Source: CAYSPG01 sp964432885 (GTDB taxonomy: Bacteria; Bacteroidota; Bacteroidia; AKYH767-A; OLB10). From it: 64,000 bases of DNA. The number at the start of each line of letters is the position of its first letter. Positions within the stretch are counted from its first letter, which is position 1. The position numbers and the translations under genes are program-made. This document shows positions 27,546 to 36,652 of the stretch, piece by piece. The stretch lies in contig CAYSPG010000008.1 of NCBI GenBank assembly GCA_964432885.1, forward strand, positions 1 to 64,000, written 5' to 3'. The notes below the pieces were generated by a model. The model worked only from the letters and a program-made list of their open reading frames with translations, was not told the origin of the DNA and did no database searches.

Positions 27546-28163
27546 TTACTTAAACAATCCGTGCAATTCGCCCTGCACTCTTTCCACAATCATTCCCAAA
27601 TGCTCCTTGTTTTCGGCAAAGTTGATATCATCAATATCAATAATCAAAAGTTTGCCCATTTCGTAAGTGCTTATCCAAGCCTCGTAACGTTCGTTAAGGC
27701 GTTTAAGGTAATCAATACGTATGTTGTTTTCATACGCACGACCGCGTTTTTCAATTTGCTTTACCAATGCAGGCACAGTGCCGCGAAGATAAATCATCAA
27801 ATCAGGCGGAGAAATAAATCCATTCATCAATTCAAACAAACGCTGGTAGTTTTGAAAATCGCGTGTGGTCATCAACCCCATTGCATGCAGGTTGGGTGCA
27901 AAAATGTAAGCATCCTCATAAATTGTTCGGTCTTGAATAATTGTTTTAGGATGTTTTTTAATTTTTACAATTTGCTGAAAACGGCTGTTTAAAAAATAAA
28001 TCTGGAGGTTAAACGACCAGCGCTGCATGTCATCATAAAAATCATTTAAATAAGGGTTGTCGTTTACATCTTCGTACTGTGGTTCCCACTTAAAACTTTT
28101 TGAAAGAAGTGATGTAAGTGTGGTTTTTCCGCTTCCGATATTGCCGGCAATTGCTATGTGCAT
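27546..28163 (-). CDS. Deoxynucleoside kinase (deoxyadenosine/deoxyguanosine kinase type)
   Basis: A 205-residue P-loop kinase that phosphorylates deoxynucleosides for the salvage pathway. Walker A GNIGSGKTT lies at 7-15, the QDRTIYEDAYIF segment corresponds to the substrate-binding DR(S/T) motif, and YLRGTVPALVKQIEKRGR contains the arginine-rich lid. Size fits bacterial dNK. It converges with the preceding methyltransferase/glycosyltransferase, the two stop codons being 11 bp apart. Exact nucleoside specificity cannot be read from the sequence. Confidence 0.9.
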   Translation of the reverse strand: MHIAIAGNIGSGKTTLTSLLSKSFKWEPQYEDVNDNPYLNDFYDDMQRWSFNLQIYFLNSRFQQIVKIKKHPKTIIQDRTIYEDAYIFAPNLHAMGLMTTRDFQNYQRLFELMNGFISPPDLMIYLRGTVPALVKQIEKRGRAYENNIRIDYLKRLNERYEAWISTYEMGKLLIIDIDDINFAENKEHLGMIVERVQGELHGLFK

Positions 28164-28269
28164 AATTTGGTTTGTAAAATCAGGTTCGTTGAAAATTTAT
28201 TTTTTGAGAGTGTGCCAAAGTACAAAATTTCAAATTACTCCAATGAAAATTTACTATATCGTTGAAAAC

Positions 28270-29067
28270 TTATTTTGAATAGGAATAAACTTCGATGCCA
28301 GCGGTAGTCAGCAAATACACTTTGTTTTTATAATAGTCAAACCCTTTTATGTTTTGTTGGAAGGAAAAATTGTACTCTTCTTCACTGCCGGTTTTAATAT
28401 CTATTGTGATTAGTTTTGATTCGCTAAGAAAAATGATTTCATTATCGCGAACAGTAAAAAAAGCAACATCGGTTTTTTTTAAAGTTTTAAAGTAACTGCC
28501 CAGCCTGTCAAAAATCATAAAACCCGAGGACGGATTTAAAACCACCAGGAAACCTTGGCCTTCCTGCATTGATGACGGATAAATATCATCGGCTACTGTA
28601 AGATTAAGCGGCTGACTTTGTGCAATGGCTTGGAGGTTTTGATTAAGCTTTATCAATTGAAAATTTTGCATCTGGTAAATCCAAAATCCATCTAAGGTTG
28701 AGTTGCACACCGGCCATACATCATTATACAATTGCTTGCGCAAATCAAGTGTTGATTGCAAGGCAAGATGATTGTCAAGAAAATAAATGATGGAAAAATT
28801 TTTTGCGTAAGCAAGAATACGCAATGGGTTGGTGGCATCAATAAAATCAATTTCGCCACTGCCTTTGTTGCTAAAGCTATGAAGTTGTTTTCCTTCGGCA
28901 TTGTATTTTATAACACCACCATTTGTAACCGTAAAAATATTTCCAAAATTATCCACCGAAAAAAAAGTAGCGTTGGTAATAATGCTATCGGACTTAACAA
29001 GCTGCTGAGAAAACGAAACCAAAAACGAAAACAGCAAACACAACGTAAAAACAGAAACTCTTATCAC
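28270..29067 (-). CDS. Secreted hypothetical protein, possible beta-propeller
   Basis: A 265-residue protein with an N-terminal signal peptide (residues 1-20, ending SFSQQ). The rest is rich in short beta strands with recurring aromatic positions and phrases such as GNIFTVTNGGVIKYN and NKVYLLTTAGIEVYS, suggesting propeller-like repeats. Such proteins are widespread in Bacteroidota without a known role. The start is GTG and overlaps the GH3 gene stop by 4 bp (GTGA), so translation is probably coupled to the GH3 protein. Confidence 0.8.
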   Translation of the reverse strand: MIRVSVFTLCLLFSFLVSFSQQLVKSDSIITNATFFSVDNFGNIFTVTNGGVIKYNAEGKQLHSFSNKGSGEIDFIDATNPLRILAYAKNFSIIYFLDNHLALQSTLDLRKQLYNDVWPVCNSTLDGFWIYQMQNFQLIKLNQNLQAIAQSQPLNLTVADDIYPSSMQEGQGFLVVLNPSSGFMIFDRLGSYFKTLKKTDVAFFTVRDNEIIFLSESKLITIDIKTGSEEEYNFSFQQNIKGFDYYKNKVYLLTTAGIEVYSYSK

Positions 29068-30581
29068 GCAAATTGATTTTTCAGTTGAATAATCTCATCC
29101 ACAAATTTTCTGTCGTTTGCCAGTCGGGGCACTTTGTGCTGCCCTCCTATTTTTTTATTTTTCTGCATCCAGTTATAAAATGTGTTGGCAGGCATTTTAT
29201 GCACAATGGGCATTTGCAAAGCCATGTCCTTGTATCGCTTTGCTTCGTAATCCGAATTAACTTTTTTTAATTCCTCGTCAAGTGCGCTGGTAAACTCATT
29301 TATGTTTTCGGGTTCCTTATCAAATTCAATCAACCATTCGTGCGCGCCATTTTGATTGCGTCCATAGTATACAGGTGCGGCAGTGTACTCGCGCACCATA
29401 GCACCGGTACGTTTGCCGGCTTCGGTAATCGCTTTTTCTGCATTGTCAATAATCAACTCTTCGCCAAATGCATTTATAAAATGTGCTGTACGTCCGGTAA
29501 TTTTTATACGGTAAGGGTTTAGTGATGTAAAAATTATGGTATCACCAATTTTATATCGCCACAGGCCGGCATTGGTGGTAATTACAACTGCGTATTGCTG
29601 ATTTAGTTTTACACTGTCAAGCCCAACGGTAACCGGATGTTCTTTATGTATTTCATTCATTGGAATAAACTCGTAGTAAATTCCATAATCAAGCATCAGC
29701 AACATTTCGTCAGAACTATTCTGATCCTGAATTCCAAAAAATCCTTCAGATGCATTGTAAGTCTCAAGGTAGTTGATATTTTTTCCGGTTATTTTATAAA
29801 ACTGTTCGCGGTAAGGGGTAAAATTTACCGCACCGTGCACATACAACTCAAGATTAGGCCACACTTCGGTTAAACTTTTTTTACCTGTAATTTCTAAAAT
29901 GCGTTTAATAAAAACCAACGTCCATGATGGCACTCCCGAAATATTGGTAACATCTTCGCCCATGGTTTCGCGTGCCATGGCTTCAATTTTTTCGTCCCAC
30001 TTATCCATCAGTGCCACCGATATACCGGGTGTACGCATCATCTCACACCAAAAAGGTAAATTCTGAATTAGTATGGCAGATAAATCTCCATAATAAGACG
30101 CGCTGTTAAATGAGTTTACACTGTGGCTGCCACCCATGGATAAAAGCTTGCCGCTAAAAAGTTGTGTGTCGGGATTGTTATTACAATAAATGGCAAGCAA
30201 ATCTTTTCCTCCTTTAAAATGACATTCGTCAAGCGATTCGAGGCTTACAGGAATAAACTTGCTTTTATCATTGGTGGTGCCCGATGATTTTGCAAACCAT
30301 TTTATTTCTGTTGGCCATAAAACATTTTGTTCGCCATTCATCACACGCATAATGTATGGACGCAATACATTGTAATCGCTAATGGGTACGCGTTGTTTAA
30401 AGTCGCTAAGGCGAGTAAGTGATTTGTAATCGTAATGTTCGCCCCATTGTGTATGCTTTGCTGCAGTTACCAACTTGCGCAGTACTTCGTCCTGCACATC
30501 GCATGGGTATTTTATAAAAAGCTCAATTTGGTGAATGCGCTTTTTCATTATCCAGGTAAGTATGGAATTTAAAATGGCCAT
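29064..30581 (-). CDS. GH3 auxin-responsive promoter family protein
   Basis: A 505-residue protein of the GH3 family, an acyl-adenylate-forming enzyme superfamily. Signature stretches include the phosphate-binding KSSGTTNDKSKFIPVS near residues 94-109, YNASEGFFGIQD, and a GLWRYKIGDTIIFT motif. Plant members conjugate amino acids to hormones; bacterial homologues are common in Bacteroidota but their substrates are not established. It is followed by the secreted hypothetical with a 4-bp overlap. Confidence 0.9.
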   Translation of the reverse strand: MAILNSILTWIMKKRIHQIELFIKYPCDVQDEVLRKLVTAAKHTQWGEHYDYKSLTRLSDFKQRVPISDYNVLRPYIMRVMNGEQNVLWPTEIKWFAKSSGTTNDKSKFIPVSLESLDECHFKGGKDLLAIYCNNNPDTQLFSGKLLSMGGSHSVNSFNSASYYGDLSAILIQNLPFWCEMMRTPGISVALMDKWDEKIEAMARETMGEDVTNISGVPSWTLVFIKRILEITGKKSLTEVWPNLELYVHGAVNFTPYREQFYKITGKNINYLETYNASEGFFGIQDQNSSDEMLLMLDYGIYYEFIPMNEIHKEHPVTVGLDSVKLNQQYAVVITTNAGLWRYKIGDTIIFTSLNPYRIKITGRTAHFINAFGEELIIDNAEKAITEAGKRTGAMVREYTAAPVYYGRNQNGAHEWLIEFDKEPENINEFTSALDEELKKVNSDYEAKRYKDMALQMPIVHKMPANTFYNWMQKNKKIGGQHKVPRLANDRKFVDEIIQLKNQFA

Positions 30582-30648
30582 GCTTTAATTTGAACCGAAA
30601 AATAAAAAAAGTTTTTAATGAAATACAGTCTGTTGAAAAAAAACCGTG

Positions 30649-30879
30649 TTATTTTTTTCGGATAAAATCCTTAATGGCATAATAGATGGCCAAAAAAACC
30701 GAAAGCAATGAAAACAATGTGGTAAATAAAGGAGATTGATTATAGAGTTTATCTAATTTAACTCCGGCAAAACAACCTAAGCCAATAATTGCCGCCATCT
30801 GAAAACCAATGGCTGAATATTTGGCGTAGCTGTTAAGCTGTTTTTTCTTTGAGGACTGGTTCTCCTGTTCGCTCAACAT
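30649..30879 (-). CDS. AtpZ/AtpI-like small membrane protein
   Basis: A 76-residue protein with two membrane segments (about 24-44 and 50-68) and the GxKLD turn between them (GCFAGVKLDKLY), as in the AtpZ/AtpI family that assists assembly of, or ion supply to, the F-type ATP synthase rotor. Its start overlaps the bactofilin gene by 47 bp. In related genomes this pair often precedes the ATP synthase operon, but no atp gene follows here; a GH3 gene does. Confidence 0.85.
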   Translation of the reverse strand: MLSEQENQSSKKKQLNSYAKYSAIGFQMAAIIGLGCFAGVKLDKLYNQSPLFTTLFSLLSVFLAIYYAIKDFIRKK

Positions 30880-31264
30880 GTTTTATATCTTTTACCATAG
30901 GGCCCATGTTGCAATTACCAGTAAAGCTGGCACCCACTTCAACTACAAGTTTGCCAGTGTTAATATCGCCATTAATTTTAGCAGTGGCTTTTAAAAAGAG
31001 CATTTCGGCTACCGTGGTAATTCCTTTTACCGTTCCTGATATATCTGCATTTTGGCAATGAATATCGCCATTAACAATTCCTGTGCTGCCAATCACAACT
31101 TTTGCTTTTGAAATAACCGATCCGGTTACGTTGCCGTCAATGCGGATATCACCGCTTGATTTTATTTCGCCCTCAATGGTGGTTCCGGCTGCAATAAGAT
31201 TTATGCTGCCTGATGGGGTTTCGCTGCTGCTTACAGGGTTTTTGCTTTTTAAATTTTCAAACAT
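30833..31264 (-). CDS. Bactofilin (polymer-forming cytoskeletal protein)
   Basis: A 143-residue bactofilin: disordered N-terminus, then a DUF583 right-handed beta-helix core (GTTIEGEIKSSGDIRIDG, GDIHCQNADISGTVKG, INGDINTGKLVVEVG), then a short tail. Bactofilins self-assemble without nucleotide into filaments that position cell wall enzymes or shape the cell. A strong promoter lies about 30 bp upstream. The last 47 bp overlap the AtpZ-like gene. Confidence 0.93.
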   Translation of the reverse strand: MFENLKSKNPVSSSETPSGSINLIAAGTTIEGEIKSSGDIRIDGNVTGSVISKAKVVIGSTGIVNGDIHCQNADISGTVKGITTVAEMLFLKATAKINGDINTGKLVVEVGASFTGNCNMGPMVKDIKHVERTGEPVLKEKTA

Positions 31265-31293
31265 GACAGTAAAAGTTTTGAATTAATTACGTG

Positions 31294-31322
31294 CAAATAT
31301 AAGTTTTTGGGGTTAAACCAAA
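31294..31322 (-). promoter_or_regulatory. Promoter for bactofilin-AtpZ
   Basis: Minus strand: TTTG (31319-31322), a 17-bp spacer, then TATATTTG (31294-31301), an exact Bacteroidota TTTG/TAnnTTTG promoter, 30 bp before the bactofilin ATG. Confidence 0.7.
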
Positions 31323-31419
31323 TTACAAAATGTGTTTGGTTGTGTTTACAGGCAACCACAAAAAATGGTTTCATTTTTATTATACATTAGCGCCACATTA
31401 ACCCATAAAAATTAAAATT

Positions 31420-31524
31420 ATGAGCAAAGAAAAAACACAAAAAAAGGAAACCAAAAAACCTGCTACCAAATCGTTAAAAGAAAAACGTGCCGAGAAAAAA
31501 GCCAAAAAAGCAAACAGAGGATAA
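31420..31524 (+). CDS. Small lysine-rich protein (34 residues)
   Basis: ATG at 31420 opens a 34-residue frame, MSKEKTQKKE... ending KKAKKANRG. More than 40 percent of residues are Lys or Arg, and there is a repeated EKRAEKKAKK pattern. Short proteins of this style occur in Bacteroidota and the composition suggests RNA or ribosome binding, but I cannot name a family. The frame is clean, with an AT-rich leader, and stands alone between bactofilin and the START gene. Confidence 0.6.
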   Translation: MSKEKTQKKETKKPATKSLKEKRAEKKAKKANRG

Positions 31525-31633
31525 AGGATAAAGGATTAAGTTATTGGGTTATTTGCTAATGAGGTATTAAAGTAGATGTTTGTAAATTTTAATTCATTTA
31601 ATATCCCCAAAATAAAATAGCCCAATAACTATT

Positions 31634-32269
31634 TTACAACTCAGAAATAAAATCAAGTTTTGCATTTTTATAAACAGGCTGGTTTAGCACCACAGCCATT
31701 TTTTGATGCGTTTCAAATGGCCCTTTAACAGCAACCATGTTTACTAGCCATGCAGGAACAATGCCACCGGGTTCGCTTCCCATTTCAAAATGTATTTCAA
31801 CAAAGCCCCCTTGCTTTGGGATAAGTGTATAGGATGAGTGAAATTTTTTTATCCTGACAACATCTTTTTTTTCGGGAATTATTCCGCTTACGGCTTCTGA
31901 TTTAAGTATTACAATTTTTGTTTTTTTATCCTGAACAATTTTACCAACAGCCACCACATCCCTATCGGCTACCGGCCATGGTGCTTTAAAGCGCTGATAA
32001 GTCCACGATTCGGTTTTGCCTACATGCTTAAACCGGTATGACTGTGTGCAGGCATAAACCCAGTGCGTATATGCACCGGCATCGGTAAGCAAACTTATCA
32101 CAGAGCTCAACGATGCTTTAACCGTTGTTTTGCATTGCAATTCCTTAAAATCTGATGTTGAAACTTTGCGGGTATATACTTTAATGTTGTGCTCATTTTT
32201 TTTTAATTCCCAGTCGGCAGGATTGCTCCCTGATAAAAAAAGCAGAATTAAAAACAAGCCTCTCATCAT
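31634..32269 (-). CDS. START/SRPBCC-domain lipid-binding-like protein
   Basis: A 211-residue protein with a short hydrophobic N-terminus (probable signal peptide, residues 1-15) and a START-like domain. The WELKKNEHNIKVYTR opening, the WPVADRDVV motif and the C-terminal amphipathic helix near GPFETHQKMAVVL are typical of StAR-related bacterial proteins. These bind hydrophobic ligands; the ligand here is unknown. Alternative start is the second Met. Confidence 0.85.
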   Translation of the reverse strand: MMRGLFLILLFLSGSNPADWELKKNEHNIKVYTRKVSTSDFKELQCKTTVKASLSSVISLLTDAGAYTHWVYACTQSYRFKHVGKTESWTYQRFKAPWPVADRDVVAVGKIVQDKKTKIVILKSEAVSGIIPEKKDVVRIKKFHSSYTLIPKQGGFVEIHFEMGSEPGGIVPAWLVNMVAVKGPFETHQKMAVVLNQPVYKNAKLDFISEL

Positions 32270-32446
32270 ACTTTTTACTGAATGGTACTAATAACGCTAA
32301 AAAAAAATAATTGTTTCCAAACAGGCAAGCGCAATTTACCCAACCTTTGTATTGAAATGAAAACTTGTGAAATAATAAAGAAAACTTGTTAAACGTAAAG
32401 ATCTAAATGATAAAGAGAAAATGACTTTTGCACATGCGTATGGAAG

Positions 32447-32463
32447 CCCCTAATTCGAAGGGG
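32447..32463. repeat. Small hairpin downstream of galE
   Basis: cccct (32447-32451) pairs with agggg (32459-32463) around aattcga. It has no T run, so it is more like the small GC palindromes elsewhere in the window than a terminator. Confidence 0.4.
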
Positions 32464-32475
32464 TTGGATAAGTCT

Positions 32476-33504
32476 TTAAATAAAATCTTTTCTTCCAGCC
32501 AAATACAACTCCCAGTTCCAGGCAGTTTTAATCATGTTGTTTAAATCGCGCTCGGTACGCCAGCCAAGTTCTTTGTTTGCTAAGGTGGTGTCGGCATATA
32601 CGGCATTTACATCGCCTTCTCTGCGGGCAACAATCTGGTAGTTGAGTTTTACTCCTGTAATTTTTTCAAAAGCATTTACAAGTTCTAAAACAGAAATTCC
32701 TTTTCCAGTGCCCAGATTAAATACTTCGTATTTTTTTTTGTTTTTGTTATTCAACATTCTCTCTACTGCAACCACATGCGCTTTGGCAACATCCACCACA
32801 TGTAAATAATCGCGCACACAACTTCCATCGGGCGTTGGGTAATCATTTCCAAAAACGGAAAACATTTTTCGCTTGCCAATAGCCACTTGCGTAATGATGG
32901 GCATAACGTTTAATGGCATGGTTGTAGGAAGTTCTCCAATCAATGCACTGTCATGTGAACCTACAGGATTGAAATAGCGAAGTGAGATGGCTTTTAGCGA
33001 TGATGCATTTACTACATCTTCAATAATTTCTTCGCCTGTTTTTTTTGTGTTGCCGTAAGGCGACTTTGCTTTTTTTACAGGAGCACTTTCTGAAATTGGT
33101 AATGTATCAGGGTCAGAATAAACAGAACATGATGAGGAAAAAACGAAATTGTTTATGCCAAATTTATTGCAGCACTTCAACACATTTATCAGCGAAAGCA
33201 AATTGTTTTTGTAAAATTCAAGTGGGTCTTCAACACTTAGTCCAACAGCTTTGTGCGCAGCAAAATGTATTACGGCATCGGGCTTGTTTTCACTAAAATA
33301 TTTTTCGGTAAGCGAATAATCTGTTAAATCAATCTGAAAAAACGAAGGACGAACTTTTGTGATTTGCTCAATGGCATCAATAACTTCAAGTTTTGAATTA
33401 TTGAGGTTGTCAATAATATCAACAGAAATATTTTTATTTAAAAGCTCAACAACAGTGTGGCTGCCGATGTAACCTGTGCCGCCTGTGACTAAAATTTTTT
33501 TCAT
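32476..33504 (-). CDS. galE: UDP-glucose 4-epimerase
   Basis: An extended short-chain dehydrogenase/reductase of about 342 residues, interconverting UDP-glucose and UDP-galactose (or their N-acetyl forms). The NAD-binding TGGTGYIGSH motif is at the N-terminus, SSSCSVY contains the catalytic Ser and the YGNTK segment holds Tyr and Lys of the YxxxK pair. A TTG codon at 33507 would add one residue, but ATG at 33504 follows immediately and is preferred. It ends the sugar-nucleotide gene run, 85 bp after the dehydrogenase gene, across a spacer with ACGAAT words. Confidence 0.95.
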   Translation of the reverse strand: MKKILVTGGTGYIGSHTVVELLNKNISVDIIDNLNNSKLEVIDAIEQITKVRPSFFQIDLTDYSLTEKYFSENKPDAVIHFAAHKAVGLSVEDPLEFYKNNLLSLINVLKCCNKFGINNFVFSSSCSVYSDPDTLPISESAPVKKAKSPYGNTKKTGEEIIEDVVNASSLKAISLRYFNPVGSHDSALIGELPTTMPLNVMPIITQVAIGKRKMFSVFGNDYPTPDGSCVRDYLHVVDVAKAHVVAVERMLNNKNKKKYEVFNLGTGKGISVLELVNAFEKITGVKLNYQIVARREGDVNAVYADTTLANKELGWRTERDLNNMIKTAWNWELYLAGRKDFI

Positions 33505-33507
33505 CAA

Positions 33508-33589
33508 CCAATACGAATTTTATTTGGTACGAATTATGAATAAAAAAAACGAATTTACGAATGAAAAAAATCCCGATTCGTTATTCGTA
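33508..33589. repeat. ACGAAT-rich spacer
   Basis: The gap between galE and the nucleotide-sugar dehydrogenase contains acgaat four times, twice as tacgaat, and the mirrored gattcgttattcg, with a tcccga half-palindrome. Similar words fill other spacers at 47884-47919, 55087-55270, 58273-58427 and 62921-62975. Confidence 0.6.
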
Positions 33590-34879
33590 CTACAGGCTCC
33601 AGTAGTTCAACGATTTTATTTTATTACGTAAAAATCCTTTGATATCAACTATCACTGCATCGGGTTTGCAGATAGAAATAAAATATGCTTCGTCCATTGC
33701 TACATAATCCTTATGCGGCACGGCAACTATAATCGCATCATAATTATTTCCAATTTTTTCTACTAAGCCAAATCCATATTCCTCATACAGTTCTTCTGAT
33801 GATGCATAAGGGTCGCTAACTTCAACACTTACACCATACGATTTAAATTCGTTTACCACATCCGTAACTTTTGAATTGCGAATATCTTCAACATCTTCTT
33901 TAAAAGTTGCGCCCATCACAAGCACTTTTGATTTTGCAATGTCTTTTCCTAATGCAATTAATTTTTTTACAGTTTGCTTGGCTACATAAAAACCCATGCT
34001 ATCATTTACATATCGTCCGCTGTTAATTACCTGTGCGTGGTAACCAAGTTCAGCAGCTTTGTATGTTAAGTAATAGGGGTCAACACCAATGCAGTGTCCA
34101 CCAACAAGACCCGGCATAAAGCGTAAAAAATTCCACTTGGTGCTTGATGCTTCAATAACCTCATATGTATTAATATTCATTTTATTGAAAATGATAGAAA
34201 GTTCATTCATCAATGCAATGTTTACATCGCGCTGTGTGTTCTCAATAATTTTTGCAGCTTCGGCAACTTTTATTGTGGATGCTTTGTGCACACCGGCTTT
34301 TACAACTATCTCATACACTTTTGCAATTTCGTTAAGCGACTCCTCATCACAACCCGAAACCACTTTTTTAATTTTGGTAATGGTATGTTCTTTATCACCA
34401 GGATTAATCCGTTCAGGAGAATAACCCACCTTAAAATCATCTTTGAATTTTAGGGCTGACAATTCTTCTAACACAGGAATGCAATCTTCTTCGGTACAGC
34501 CAGGATATACTGTTGACTCGTACACAACATAATCACCTTTTTTCAAAACCTTGCCTATTGAAGTTGATGCTCCAAGCAATGGTTTAAGGTCGGGCAGTTT
34601 ATGCTCGTCAATGGGTGTTGGAACAGCTACGATAAAAAATTTTGCTTCGCGCAAAACTTCCAGTGAATTGGTAAATGTAATATCGCAACCATCAAATGCA
34701 GATGAGTCAAGTTCACCACTTGGATCAATTTTATTTTGCATTTTTTCTACACGGCCGGCATTGATGTCGAAGCCAATTACTGAAACACGTTTTGCAAATT
34801 CAAGTGCAATTGGTAGTCCAACATAGCCTAATCCGATAACAGCAACTTTTGCTTTCTTGTCTAAAATTTCCTGGTACAT
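33590..34879 (-). CDS. Nucleotide-sugar dehydrogenase (UDP-HexNAc 6-dehydrogenase type)
   Basis: A 429-residue UDP-sugar dehydrogenase oxidising C6 of a UDP-N-acetylhexosamine to the uronic acid with two NAD. It shows VAVIGLGYVGLPIALEFA at the N-terminus (Rossmann), the central helix domain, and the catalytic Cys263 in GGHCIGVDPYYL. It resembles the WbpA/WbpO/TviB group rather than UDP-glucose dehydrogenases. It starts 2 bp after the oxidoreductase stop, and the acyltransferase lies just upstream, which supports synthesis of a modified uronic acid for surface polysaccharide. Confidence 0.92.
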   Translation of the reverse strand: MYQEILDKKAKVAVIGLGYVGLPIALEFAKRVSVIGFDINAGRVEKMQNKIDPSGELDSSAFDGCDITFTNSLEVLREAKFFIVAVPTPIDEHKLPDLKPLLGASTSIGKVLKKGDYVVYESTVYPGCTEEDCIPVLEELSALKFKDDFKVGYSPERINPGDKEHTITKIKKVVSGCDEESLNEIAKVYEIVVKAGVHKASTIKVAEAAKIIENTQRDVNIALMNELSIIFNKMNINTYEVIEASSTKWNFLRFMPGLVGGHCIGVDPYYLTYKAAELGYHAQVINSGRYVNDSMGFYVAKQTVKKLIALGKDIAKSKVLVMGATFKEDVEDIRNSKVTDVVNEFKSYGVSVEVSDPYASSEELYEEYGFGLVEKIGNNYDAIIVAVPHKDYVAMDEAYFISICKPDAVIVDIKGFLRNKIKSLNYWSL

Positions 34880-34881
34880 TG

Positions 34882-35934
34882 TTATGAAAATTTAATTTGT
34901 GGTTTTATTAATTTACGTAAAGAATAAATTCGTTCGATAATTTCAACAACTTTTAACCCTTCTAACGCATTTGTGGTGATAGAAGTTCGCCCGCGCAAAA
35001 CATCCACTACATTTTCAATAATATAATGATGATTGGCTGCAGAGCCCTTGTATACGCCATAATCGTTGGCAGGGTTCACAGGTGGTAAATTAGGAAGTTT
35101 GTAATCTTTGATGTGGCAATATTCAATCTCATTCATGTACTGTCCGCCAATTTTTACTGAGCCATTTTTACCAATAACCGTAATACTGCTTTCAAAATTT
35201 TTATCCCACACAGATGTTGAATAGGCAATACTTCCCATGCCACCATTAATAAACCTAAAATTCACAAAGCCACTGTCTTCAAATGATGTGTTATCCTTGT
35301 GCGAGAAGTCAGAAAATTTTGCTTCAATGTTGGTAATGTCGCCAAACACCCAATACATAATGTCAATGAAGTGAGAAAACTGAGTAAACAAAGTTCCACC
35401 ATCCAAATCGCTTGTGCCTTTCCATCCACCTTTTTTATAATAACGCTCATCACGATTCCAATAGCATTGTAGTTGCACCATAAAGATTTCTCCCAAAATA
35501 TCTTTCTCAACAATTTCTTTTAACCAATAGGATGGTGGCGAATACCGGTTTTGCATAACACAAAAAATATGTCGTGAAACCTGCAGTGCTTTAAAAATTA
35601 TTTTTTCGCAATCGGCTTTTGTAAGTGCCATTGGCTTTTCGCATACCACATGTTTTTTTTCTTCCAGTGCTTTTATAGAATGCTCGGCATGTAATCCGTT
35701 TGGTGAACACACACATACTACATCTACATCAGGTACTGATGATAATAATCTATCAATGGAATTAAAAAACGGAACTTTAAAATTTTCAATGCCCAATTCC
35801 GTTTCAGGACGAATGTCGCACATGGCCACCAATTCCGTTTCAGGATTTCGCATCACCATTTCGGCATGCCGCTTGCCAATATGCCCACAACCTATTACGG
35901 CAAACTTCAGTGGGCGGTCGGTTATTGTATTCAT
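34882..35934 (-). CDS. Gfo/Idh/MocA-family oxidoreductase, WbpB-like
   Basis: About 350 residues. The Rossmann motif AVIGCGHIGKRHAEM and the CEKPMALT segment with the conserved Lys identify the family. Neighbouring dehydrogenase and hexapeptide acyltransferase suggest the WbpB step, oxidation of UDP-GlcNAc uronate at C3. TTG at 35937 precedes the preferred ATG at 35934. The aminotransferase expected next in that pathway (WbpE) is not in the window. Confidence 0.88.
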   Translation of the reverse strand: MNTITDRPLKFAVIGCGHIGKRHAEMVMRNPETELVAMCDIRPETELGIENFKVPFFNSIDRLLSSVPDVDVVCVCSPNGLHAEHSIKALEEKKHVVCEKPMALTKADCEKIIFKALQVSRHIFCVMQNRYSPPSYWLKEIVEKDILGEIFMVQLQCYWNRDERYYKKGGWKGTSDLDGGTLFTQFSHFIDIMYWVFGDITNIEAKFSDFSHKDNTSFEDSGFVNFRFINGGMGSIAYSTSVWDKNFESSITVIGKNGSVKIGGQYMNEIEYCHIKDYKLPNLPPVNPANDYGVYKGSAANHHYIIENVVDVLRGRTSITTNALEGLKVVEIIERIYSLRKLIKPQIKFS

Positions 35935-35946
35935 CAAAAAAATGGC

Positions 35947-36519
35947 TTACGATATTTTTGAAACTTTGTTATCCACTAACTGATATTTTTCTCCACTGTC
36001 AGTACAAGTGGCAATTCCACTGGCATCAAACTTTAATTTATTTCCAAACTCACTCATCCATCCTGTTTGTTTTGCAGGGTTGCCAACCATTAATGCATAA
36101 TCAGGTACATTTTTGGTAACCACTGAGCCAGCACCTATAAAAGCAAATTTTCCAATGTCATGCCCGCATACAATAGTTGCATTGGCACCAATAGAAGCTC
36201 CTTTCTTAACAACAGTTTTTAAATATTCGTTTTTGCGATTTACTGCGCTGCGAGGATTCATCACGTTAGTAAACACCATAGATGGACCAAGAAAAACATC
36301 ATCCTCACAAATTACGCCTGTGTAAATAGATACATTGTTTTGCACCTTTACATTTTTACCAAGAACAACATCAGGTGATACTACAACGTTTTGTCCTATG
36401 TTGCAGCCTTCGCCAATTTTACAGTTGGGCATTACGTGTGAAAAGTGCCAGATTTTTGTGCCTTTGCCAATTTCACAACCTTCGTCAACATAGGCCGACT
36501 CGTGTTTAAAATATTCCAT
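35947..36519 (-). CDS. Left-handed beta-helix N-acetyltransferase, WbpD-like
   Basis: About 190 residues of hexapeptide repeats (IGKGTKIWHFSHVM, CNIGQNVVVSPDV, GKNVKVQNNVSIY, IGANATIVCGHDIG). This is the family that acetylates UDP-3-amino-sugar uronates. The longest frame starts at 36603, but the usual family start MEYFKHES is the ATG at 36519, and a TATCTTTG box at 36539-36546 lies inside the longer frame, so 36519 is chosen. It heads the acyltransferase-oxidoreductase-dehydrogenase-galE run, with a 12-bp gap to the next gene. Confidence 0.9.
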   Translation of the reverse strand: MEYFKHESAYVDEGCEIGKGTKIWHFSHVMPNCKIGEGCNIGQNVVVSPDVVLGKNVKVQNNVSIYTGVICEDDVFLGPSMVFTNVMNPRSAVNRKNEYLKTVVKKGASIGANATIVCGHDIGKFAFIGAGSVVTKNVPDYALMVGNPAKQTGWMSEFGNKLKFDASGIATCTDSGEKYQLVDNKVSKIS

Positions 36520-36538
36520 TGTGGTTTTTAAGAGTGGA

Positions 36539-36546
36539 CAAAGATA
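36539..36546 (-). promoter_or_regulatory. -7 box for the sugar-nucleotide operon
   Basis: CAAAGATA on the plus strand is TATCTTTG on the minus strand, an exact TAnnTTTG match 20 bp before the acyltransferase ATG at 36519. Confidence 0.6.
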
Positions 36547-36652
36547 TAGTTTGAGATAATAGTATACATTGATTTTTGAATGGCCATTTTCAATCTCAAA
36601 CAATGTAATATTTACTATTGTTGCGCCACCAAAAAAGTAAAACCAAAACGCA

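Noticed and set aside
36520..36603. Longer start for the hexapeptide acyltransferase
   Set aside because: The extension contains the TATCTTTG promoter box and does not resemble the family.
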